Position numbers and translations under genes: made by a program. From assembly GCA_009922615.1 (NCBI GenBank), contig RFVF01000005.1, positions 1 to 64,000 on the forward strand: a stretch of 64,000 bases of DNA, given 5' to 3'. Of the stretch, positions 58,224 through 64,000 are shown one piece after another. Every line of letters begins with the position of its first letter. The first letter of the stretch is position 1. This stretch comes from Pseudomonadota bacterium (GTDB lineage Bacteria; Verrucomicrobiota; Verrucomicrobiia; Limisphaerales; SXTU01). Under the pieces are notes generated by a model. That model made no database searches. It was given only the letters and a program-made list of their open reading frames with translations, and was not told the origin of the DNA.

Positions 58224-60998
58224 TCACCGCACCACCGTCAAGCCGGGCAACGCCGCCTGCAATTTCGCCACCGCCTCGTCGCTCACCTTGTTGCCCTTGA
58301 TGTCCAGCGTGCGGAGGGATTTTATTTTGGCGAGCGACTCCAGGCCGGCGTCGGTGATCTGTGTGCCGGGGATGAGCAACGTTTCGAGCTGCGGGAGGTT
58401 GGCGAGGTGGCGGACGCCTTCGTCCTTGATCGCACCGGAGACGCGCAGCACGCGCAGGCTGGGGATCATCCCGGCCCACTTCGCACCTTCGGGCGAGGCC
58501 TGTTTGTCGCCGAGGTCCAGTTCGCGGAGGTTCTTCAAGGGGACGAGGCTGGCGACCGCCGCGCCCGTGGCGTCCTGGCTGCCGATTTGCAGGCGGCGGA
58601 GCGAGGTGAGCTTGGAGAGGTGCAACGCGCCCGCGTCGGTGAAGTGCGTGTGGACGATTTCTAGGCGCTCCAAGTGCTGGAGCCGGGCGATCTCCTGGAG
58701 GCCGGCGTCGTTCACCGGCGTGTAGTGGAAGTTCAGGTTTTCCACTGCTTGCAAGGCGCCGAGGTGCACGAAGCCTTCGCCGGTGCATTTGGCCGAGGCG
58801 AACGAGAACACACGCAACTTGGTGAGCCCCGCCAGCGGCTTGAGGTAGGCATCGGTCAGCGGGGTGAGGGTGAAGTTGAGCCGCTCCAAGTTCTTGAGCG
58901 TGCCGATGTGCTTCAGGCCTGGGCCGCGCACGTCGCAGTTGGCCACGTCGAGATTCGTCAACGTGGTGAGCCCGGCCACGCGGGCGAGCCACTCGTCGTT
59001 CACGGTTTTGTTCACGCCGCCCTGGCCTTTGAGCGGGTTGTTGCCGTTGTAGAGATTCACCGAAACGAGCGTGCGGAACGGGGCGAGGGCTTCGGCTCCG
59101 GCGAGGTCCACGAGCCACGCGGGCGCGGGCGTGCTCCAGATGGTTTGCCCGCCCACTTCCTTCGCGGCAGCGTCCACGGCCTGGGCCTGCGCGCGAAAGG
59201 CCAGGGCGTCCTTCAACGCCGGCAGTTCCTTCTGCACGCGCTCACGGAGCTGCGGGTCGGCAATAAGTTTCAACTGCGCGGCGACCGCAGTGGCCTTGCC
59301 CTCGGCCTGCGCGCGGAGGACTGCACGCACGGCCGGCACATCCTGTGACGGCGTCGGCGCAATGATGCGCGACGCGAGCACCTTGCTGTGGTGGATGGTG
59401 TTGGTCGCGACCTTGGCGTCCTTGGGAAACTCGATGGTCTGTGGGCCGCCGGTCTGCGGGTTCGGCTCGTAAAGCGGCGCGCCCGTGCTGGCGACGGTCA
59501 CGCGGATGCGATGGCCCTTGTTGAAGATGATGCTCGTCCAGCCCACGTCGAACGCGAGCTTTGCGGGTTCGCCGGGCGTGAGCAGCCGCTCGTGGTCAAA
59601 GCCTTCGCGATAGCGGGCGCGGCGCGGGTAATCCATCAGGAGCATCGAACGGCCGTCGGGATACACGTCGCTCACGCGCACGAGGAAGTCCGTGTCGCGC
59701 GCCGTGCTGCTCACCCACAGCTCGACCTTCACGAGGCCGGTCCACTCGACCGGTTCGGCGAGCGGCTCGGTGGTGAAGGTGCGGACTTCCGCCTGCGTCT
59801 CGAACGGCCGCGCATCCTTCGCGCCGGGGAAAGCCGCGCCGGGGATGCTCATCGGGTGGAACGGGTCGCTGACGTAACTCGTGGTAGATTTTGCGGCGGT
59901 GGGCGCGGCGGTGGAGAGGTGCCCATTCTCATTGAGGAAGAAACTTTGTGGCGTCGCGTGCGGCGGCCAGTCGAGCGCGGTGCGCCAGACGTTGCCGGGC
60001 GCGTTGGTTTCGCCGGTCGCGCCCATGACGTAGTAGCGGACGGGCGGGTCCTGCATCACGCCGTTGTTCGTGCCCTTGAGGTGATGGTTGAACCACGTCG
60101 TCATGTGAGCATACACGTCGAAGAAGGCGTTGGTCGGGTAGGTCATCTCCGCGATCTTGTTCGACTTCGGGTAGCCGCCGTGCAGCCACGGACCGATGAT
60201 GAGTTGCTGTTGTCCCCGTGAGTTCGGCCCCGCCTGATGCTGCCGACCAATGAAGCTCATCACCGAGCCTTGGCACATGAAGTCATACCAGCTCCCGATG
60301 GTGAAGCACGGCACGTTCATCTTCGGGAAGTGCAGGGAACAATCCTCGTCGCGCCAGTAGCTGTCGTAGTTGGGGTGCCGGAAGGTCTCGGCAAGCCACG
60401 CGTCGTTGTCGGCGGGATTACGCGCGATCGCGCCCATGCTCTTGAAGCGGTTCGGCCGCGTCACGCCGCCAATGCGGTAGCCCTCTTGGTAAAGGCTTAG
60501 GCCGGTGTCGGTCATGTATTGCGCGACGAGGTGCGGCGGCTGGGTGATGGCGAGGAAGTTCTGGGCGTAGCCGGCCTGCGACCCGCCGTAGGTGCCGATC
60601 TTGCCCGTGCACCAAGGCTGGCTCGCGAGCCACTCGCAGGTGTCGAAGCCGTCCTTGAGTTCGCCCCACGCCAGCGCGCGATAGCCGCGCCACTGGCCCT
60701 CGGAGAGTCCCGCGCCCCGGTAGTTGACCAGCGCGATGACGAACCCGCCCTCCGCAAATTTCGCCGCCGCTTTGCGTGAGCCCGCGCCGTGGATGTCCGC
60801 GTAGCGCTGCTCGAAGATGGCGGGCCAGGGCCCCTTGCCGGGCGGGAAATAGAGCCACGCGGAGAGCCGTTGCCCATCGCGCATCGGAATCATCACGTGC
60901 TCCTCGCGCACCGGGCCGAGGTCCAACGGTGCGTCCGCCGCGCGGACGGAATTCAGCAAACAGAGCAGAGCAGCCAGCCGACAGATTCGGGAAAACAT
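58224..60998 (-). CDS. Exported CocE/NonD-type hydrolase fused to a leucine-rich-repeat domain
   Basis: The protein has 924 residues with a signal peptide (RLAALLCLLNSVRA). The alpha/beta-hydrolase (about 30-330) has the nucleophile S140 in GTYGGSQAGYAQNF and the DDI-type opening EHVMIPMRDGQRLSAWLYFP. The X-Pro dipeptidyl-peptidase/CocE C-terminal jelly roll (about 340-560) includes VKVELWVSSTARDTDFLVRV and FNKGHRIRVTVAST. A helical linker (about 570-680) is followed by about nine leucine-rich repeats to the end (e.g. TNLDVANCDVRGPGLKHIGT, LETLLIPGTQITDAGLESLA, LRTLDIKGNKVSDEAV). CocE proteins hydrolyse esters or X-Pro peptides. The LRR fusion suggests substrate docking. The frame stays open beyond 60998 only as antisense of argJ. 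Confidence 0.88.
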   Translation of the reverse strand: MFSRICRLAALLCLLNSVRAADAPLDLGPVREEHVMIPMRDGQRLSAWLYFPPGKGPWPAIFEQRYADIHGAGSRKAAAKFAEGGFVIALVNYRGAGLSEGQWRGYRALAWGELKDGFDTCEWLASQPWCTGKIGTYGGSQAGYAQNFLAITQPPHLVAQYMTDTGLSLYQEGYRIGGVTRPNRFKSMGAIARNPADNDAWLAETFRHPNYDSYWRDEDCSLHFPKMNVPCFTIGSWYDFMCQGSVMSFIGRQHQAGPNSRGQQQLIIGPWLHGGYPKSNKIAEMTYPTNAFFDVYAHMTTWFNHHLKGTNNGVMQDPPVRYYVMGATGETNAPGNVWRTALDWPPHATPQSFFLNENGHLSTAAPTAAKSTTSYVSDPFHPMSIPGAAFPGAKDARPFETQAEVRTFTTEPLAEPVEWTGLVKVELWVSSTARDTDFLVRVSDVYPDGRSMLLMDYPRRARYREGFDHERLLTPGEPAKLAFDVGWTSIIFNKGHRIRVTVASTGAPLYEPNPQTGGPQTIEFPKDAKVATNTIHHSKVLASRIIAPTPSQDVPAVRAVLRAQAEGKATAVAAQLKLIADPQLRERVQKELPALKDALAFRAQAQAVDAAAKEVGGQTIWSTPAPAWLVDLAGAEALAPFRTLVSVNLYNGNNPLKGQGGVNKTVNDEWLARVAGLTTLTNLDVANCDVRGPGLKHIGTLKNLERLNFTLTPLTDAYLKPLAGLTKLRVFSFASAKCTGEGFVHLGALQAVENLNFHYTPVNDAGLQEIARLQHLERLEIVHTHFTDAGALHLSKLTSLRRLQIGSQDATGAAVASLVPLKNLRELDLGDKQASPEGAKWAGMIPSLRVLRVSGAIKDEGVRHLANLPQLETLLIPGTQITDAGLESLAKIKSLRTLDIKGNKVSDEAVAKLQAALPGLTVVR

Positions 60999-61106
60999 AC
61001 GGCAGCATCGGACGACGAGGGAGGGCGGAGAGTTCAATACGTTCAAGCGATTGCGACCTCGTGATTGACACGCGGGCGGCGAGTTGTTTCCGTTCGCGCG
61101 CCAAAC

Positions 61107-62441
61107 ATGAGTAAGTTGAAATTCAAAGTTGTTCCCGGGGCCATTGTCGCGCCGAAGGGTTTCCTCACCAGTGGAGTTTTCTGTGACATCAAACGCCTCG
61201 GCACCGGCAAGGGGTCGAACAAAGGGCCGAAGCGCGACCTCGCGCTCATCGTGTCCGAAGTGCCCGCCAGCGTGGCGGGGATGTTCACGACGAACCAGAT
61301 TTGCGCCGCGCCGGTAAAGGTCTGCGCCGAGCGCGTCAAGCGTGGCGTGGCTCAAGCCGTCGTTATCAACTCCGGCAACGCCAACGCCTGCACCGGCAAG
61401 CAAGGCATGAAGGATGCGCGCGCCATGACCGCGCTCACGGCGAAGCAGCTTCACATGACGGAGGAGCACGTGTTCGTCGCCAGCACCGGGCGCATCGGCG
61501 TCACGATGCCGATGGAACAAGTGCGCGCGGGCATCGTCGCCGCCGAGCGCTTGCTCAACCGCGAGCACACCAGCGCCGATCACGCCGCCGAGGCCATCAT
61601 GACCAGCGACACCCGGCCCAAGCAGATCGCCATTGAGTTCAAGTTGGGGGGCAAGACCGTGCTCATTGGCGGGATGTGCAAGGGCGCGGGGATGATTCAG
61701 CCCGGCATGAGCGCGACCGGCGCGCGACCGGCTGCGCTGCCGCAAGGCCTGCACGCCACGATGCTGTGCTTCATCACGACCGATGCAGCCATTGAGGCGA
61801 AGGCGCTGCAAGCCTGCCTCCGCGAAGCCGTGGCGAACAGTTTCAACCGCATCACCGTGGACGCCGACATGAGCACGAACGACACCGTCCTCGTGCTCGC
61901 GAACGGATTGGCGGGGAATGCGGAGTGCGGAGTGCGGAGTGCGGAATTGAAGACCTTTCAGGCCGCGCTTCAGCACGTCTGCCTCGAACTCGCCAAGATG
62001 ATCGTGCGCGATGGTGAGGGCGTGCATCGCGTCGTGACCGTGCGGGTCGAGGGCGCGAAGACGATTCAGGACGCCGACGCCGCCGCGCGTGCCGTGGCGA
62101 ACAGCGCGCTGGTCAAGACGAGCTGGCACGGCGGCGACCCGAACTGGGGCCGTATCATTGACGCGCTCGGCTACAGCGCCGCGACCGTGGTCGAAGACAA
62201 GGTGGACATCGGCTACAGCGCGCCCGGCAGCCGGAAGATTCTCTGGAGCCTCAAGCGCGGCCAGCCGACTAAGGCCACCTTCAAGCAACTCTGCGCCGCC
62301 GCCGCCCCGAAGGAGTTCGACCTCCACATTCGGCTGAACCTCGGCCAGGCCGCCGCCCTCATGTATGCCGCCGACCTGACCGAGGCCTACGTGGATTACA
62401 ACAAAGGCGACGTGACCGATCCGACGACGCTGGGAGGATGA
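61107..62441 (+). CDS. argJ: Bifunctional glutamate N-acetyltransferase / ornithine acetyltransferase
   Basis: The protein has 444 residues. It recycles the acetyl group from N-acetylornithine to glutamate in arginine synthesis; the precursor cleaves itself before a Thr in the sequence A-T-M-L. Family motifs: MFTTNQICAAPV, AVVINSGNANACTG, VASTGRIGVTMPM, VDADMSTNDTV and HGGDPNWGRI. Before the cleavage Thr (T218) the usual G-M-I-x-P-N-M-A-T-M-L is interrupted by 14 residues (202-215, starting SATGARPA). A second odd stretch, NAECGVRSAEL, is encoded by tandem heptamers. A TTGACA at 61065-61070 may belong to its promoter. argB follows after one interposed gene. Confidence 0.94.
   Translation: MSKLKFKVVPGAIVAPKGFLTSGVFCDIKRLGTGKGSNKGPKRDLALIVSEVPASVAGMFTTNQICAAPVKVCAERVKRGVAQAVVINSGNANACTGKQGMKDARAMTALTAKQLHMTEEHVFVASTGRIGVTMPMEQVRAGIVAAERLLNREHTSADHAAEAIMTSDTRPKQIAIEFKLGGKTVLIGGMCKGAGMIQPGMSATGARPAALPQGLHATMLCFITTDAAIEAKALQACLREAVANSFNRITVDADMSTNDTVLVLANGLAGNAECGVRSAELKTFQAALQHVCLELAKMIVRDGEGVHRVVTVRVEGAKTIQDADAAARAVANSALVKTSWHGGDPNWGRIIDALGYSAATVVEDKVDIGYSAPGSRKILWSLKRGQPTKATFKQLCAAAAPKEFDLHIRLNLGQAAALMYAADLTEAYVDYNKGDVTDPTTLGG
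61920..61947. repeat. Four tandem GCGGAGT heptamers inside argJ
   Basis: GCGGAGT at 61920, 61927 and 61934 is followed by GCGGAAT at 61941. The encoded residues (about NAECGVRSAEL) fall between VLANGLAG and the helix beginning FQAALQHV. Confidence 0.75.
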
Positions 62442-62447
62442 GTGCCT

Positions 62448-62852
62448 ATGGATACACTTGAAAAACTGCGCGCAGATTTTGATGCCATAGAGCGGCAAAC
62501 GGATAACGAAAAGCGAGTTTGGCTGTTTCTGAATGCCGCTGCTCACACCTCGAGAATTTTGTCCGCAGTTGAAAGCAAGGGCAATCCGGAGGACAAGGAG
62601 TATTGCGAGGCCATTAGAAATCTGCGCCTTGCACATACGCGGCAGTTTATGCGTTCCACCAAGTATTCTAGGTGGCCCAGCAATGAGTGCTCGATGCAGG
62701 CAGCCATAGCGCTGACCTATCACGCGGCTTTTGAAACCAACAAACTGATTTTGGAAGATCGGGAACTCGAAGCGATCTTGGAAGGCTTGATCAGTATTGA
62801 GGGGCCTCATCACGCCGATCACTATCGAAATCTGCTTCGGGGCAGGAAGTAA
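62448..62852 (+). CDS. Unknown AT-richer gene inserted between argJ and argB
   Basis: I do not recognise the family. The 134-residue protein is soluble and helical (MDTLEKLRADFDAIERQTDN at the start), with many charged residues, a central TRQFMRSTKYSRWPSNE segment and a His-rich end (IEGPHHADHYRNLL). A GTG at 62442 is an alternative start. GGAGG lies 11 bases before the ATG, overlapping the argJ stop region. It is visibly less GC-rich than argJ and argB and uses codons they avoid, suggesting later insertion into the arg operon without disturbing reading order. argB starts two bases after its stop. Confidence 0.7.
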   Translation: MDTLEKLRADFDAIERQTDNEKRVWLFLNAAAHTSRILSAVESKGNPEDKEYCEAIRNLRLAHTRQFMRSTKYSRWPSNECSMQAAIALTYHAAFETNKLILEDRELEAILEGLISIEGPHHADHYRNLLRGRK

Positions 62853-62854
62853 AT

Positions 62855-63736
62855 ATGCACGACCCCATCACCAAAGCCGCGACGCTGCTCGAAGCGTTGC
62901 CTTACATTCACAAGTTCAGCCACGCGACGTTCGTCGTGAAATACGGTGGCAGTTTCATGGACTCGCCTGATCCCGCCGTGCGCAACGGCGTCGCGCGCGA
63001 TGTCGTGTTCCTCGAAGCGGTGGAGATCAATCCCGTGGTCGTCCACGGCGGCGGCAAGGCCATCACGCGCGCGATGGACGCCGCCGGGTTGAAGGCGAAC
63101 TTCATTCAGGGGATGCGCGTGACGGATGAAGCGACGGTGGGCGTGGTGGACCAGGTGCTGTCGCGCGAGATCAACCCGGAGATCGTCCGCACCATCGAGT
63201 CGCTCGGTGGCAAGGCGCGGGGCTTCGCGGGCACGGACATCTTCACCTGCCGCAAGCTGTGGCTGGATGACAAAGCCAACCCCGGCCAGAAGCTGGACAT
63301 CGGCTACGTGGGCGAGGTCGTGGGGGTGAACACCGCGCCGCTCCTGGACTGCATCGCGCACGGCATCACGCCGGTCATCAGCCCCACGGCGCGGGGCGAG
63401 GACGGAAAGGTTTACAACTGCAACGCGGACGTGGCCGCCGCACAAGCCGCCATCGCGCTCAAGGCCCGTCGACTCGTCTTCATGTCCGACGTGCCCGGCC
63501 TCATGCGCGACCCGAAAGACCCGGCCACACTCATCACGCATCTGCAAATCAGCGAAGTGCCCGCGCTCAAGGCCACTGGCGTCGTGGACAAGGGGATGAT
63601 TCCCAAGGTGGACAGCGCGGTCGCGGCCATCCAGTCGGGCGTGGAGAAAGTGCAGTTCGTGGACGGTCGGCAGCAGCATTCCGTGCTGTTGGAAATTTTC
63701 ACGGACGAAGGAGTTGGCACTGAGGTGGTCGGATAA
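62855..63736 (+). CDS. argB: Acetylglutamate kinase
   Basis: The 293-residue length is normal for the arginine-inhibited hexameric type. It phosphorylates N-acetylglutamate in the second step of arginine synthesis. KYGGSFMDSPDP holds the phosphate-binding Lys-x-Gly-Gly, NPVVVHGGGKAITRAMDAAG the second Gly-rich loop, and VYNCNADVAAAQAAIAL the acetylglutamate site. GGMIPK-type motif: KGMIPKVDSAVAAIQSG. AGGAA seven bases before the ATG at 62855 supports the start. Confidence 0.96.
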   Translation: MHDPITKAATLLEALPYIHKFSHATFVVKYGGSFMDSPDPAVRNGVARDVVFLEAVEINPVVVHGGGKAITRAMDAAGLKANFIQGMRVTDEATVGVVDQVLSREINPEIVRTIESLGGKARGFAGTDIFTCRKLWLDDKANPGQKLDIGYVGEVVGVNTAPLLDCIAHGITPVISPTARGEDGKVYNCNADVAAAQAAIALKARRLVFMSDVPGLMRDPKDPATLITHLQISEVPALKATGVVDKGMIPKVDSAVAAIQSGVEKVQFVDGRQQHSVLLEIFTDEGVGTEVVG

Positions 63737-63746
63737 GACTTCACTG

Positions 63747-63764
63747 GCAGTCGGTGGCGACTGC
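63747..63764 (+). terminator. Perfect 7-bp hairpin after argB
   Basis: GCAGTCG (63747-63753) pairs with CGACTGC (63758-63764) around a GTGG tetraloop, ten bases after the argB stop. No T-run follows, so termination is only likely by position. Confidence 0.4.
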
Positions 63765-63781
63765 TGATAAGAATGCGAACG

Positions 63782-64000
63782 ATGAATGCGACTTTGCCGA
63801 TTCAAGTGCCGCCGGGTTTGCCCATTTGGGTGGACCCGCAGCGCATGAGCGGTGCGCCGTGCTTCTATGGAACGCGGGTGCCGGTGGACGCGCTATTCGG
63901 TAACTTGGAGAGCGGTTTGAGCTTAGATGAGTTTCTAAACTGCTTCCCCGATGTGACGCGCGAGCAGGCGGTCACCGTGCTGGAATCCGCGCACCAGTCG
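63782..64000 (+). CDS. DUF433 protein (antitoxin-like), 3' end beyond window
   Basis: The frame runs from an ATG at 63782 to the window edge (73 codons). WVDPQRMSGAPCFYGTRVPV is the DUF433 signature, followed by a short helix-turn-helix-like part (LESGLSLDEFLNCFPDVT) and TREQAVTVLE. Members are 70-85 residues, so only the last few codons are missing. DUF433 genes usually precede a DUF5615/PIN-like toxin gene, forming a VapBC-type pair; that partner would lie just outside the window. The protein resembles DNA-binding antitoxins. Confidence 0.85.
   Translation, partial: MNATLPIQVPPGLPIWVDPQRMSGAPCFYGTRVPVDALFGNLESGLSLDEFLNCFPDVTREQAVTVLESAHQS

Noticed and set aside
61000-62822. Upstream continuation of the CocE-LRR reading frame, which would give a ~1530-residue protein
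   Set aside because: The extra part is the antisense of argJ and the gene after it. The signal peptide at 60998 marks the true start, and high GC keeps the antisense frame open by chance.

Overview
The window is a GC-rich bacterial chromosome segment with no phage, plasmid, CRISPR or rRNA genes. The gene repertoire points to the Verrucomicrobiota, probably a Pedosphaera/Limisphaera-like lineage. This is inferred from family content: a DUF1587/1592/1588/1585 c-type cytochrome, a large secreted GDH-like protein, a secreted Gfo/Idh/MocA oxidoreductase, FG-GAP and PQQ-propeller proteins (one with EF-hands), a squalene-hopene-type cyclase, a DUF6714-like protein, and FHA/GAF/cyclase and TPR proteins. 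No marker gene here settles the taxonomy. Gene starts are often GTG, Shine-Dalgarno sequences are sparse outside tight operons, and several genes have a -10-like hexamer only 6-9 bases before the start codon.

Layout. 1-12.9 kb: end of a probable ribD, ribE, a response regulator, tRNA-Leu(GAG), a TPR protein overlapping a VanZ-like gene, ComEC, a first cysteine desulfurase, an FHA-GAF-cyclase-like protein, ispF, a small unknown gene, a class I amidotransferase hydrolase, a second cysteine desulfurase and tadA. 13-20 kb: a CBM48-like protein, squalene-hopene-type cyclase, class A beta-lactamase-like hydrolase, GntP permease, and a truncated PQQ-propeller/EF-hand protein. 20-27.6 kb: secreted GDH-like protein, sugar-binding protein, an overlapping pair (pseudopilin-like/Sel1 protein and a membrane protein with two cyclic-nucleotide-binding domains) and an M42 peptidase. 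27.7-41.3 kb: RlmI-like methyltransferase, TerC, SecDF, YajC, MFS transporter, TMTC-like TPR membrane protein, an enolase-superfamily enzyme divergent from a secreted Gfo/Idh protein, tRNA-Thr(TGT), DUF6714-like and FG-GAP proteins. 41.4-50.5 kb: PLP aminotransferase, accD, and a tight minus-strand operon of ICMT-like methyltransferase, ketosynthase-like protein, membrane histidine kinase and receiver-kinase. 50.8-58.1 kb: broken DUF1592 cytochrome, two peroxiredoxins, a membrane protein, a TPR/beta-barrel protein and an SDR epimerase. 58.2-64 kb: a CocE/NonD hydrolase fused to leucine-rich repeats, argJ, an AT-richer unknown gene, argB, and the start of a DUF433 gene running off the end.

How the parts work together. 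Essential functions (riboflavin, isoprenoid MEP pathway, tRNA editing, fatty-acid initiation, Sec export, arginine biosynthesis) are interleaved with a secreted or outer-membrane degradative and sensory repertoire. Two themes deserve attention. The first is a group of enzyme-like domains that have lost catalytic residues: a ketosynthase with Ser for Cys, a cyclase domain lacking metal and base-recognition residues, a ComEC beta-lactamase domain without its histidine motif, and an M50-like membrane domain without HExxH. The second is a population of short palindromic or terminal-inverted-repeat elements and degenerate tandem words. They sit between genes, supply stop codons, and in at least four places lie in frame inside coding sequences. 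The 216-bp element at 15.4 kb lies between two copies of the cyclase gene's 3' end.
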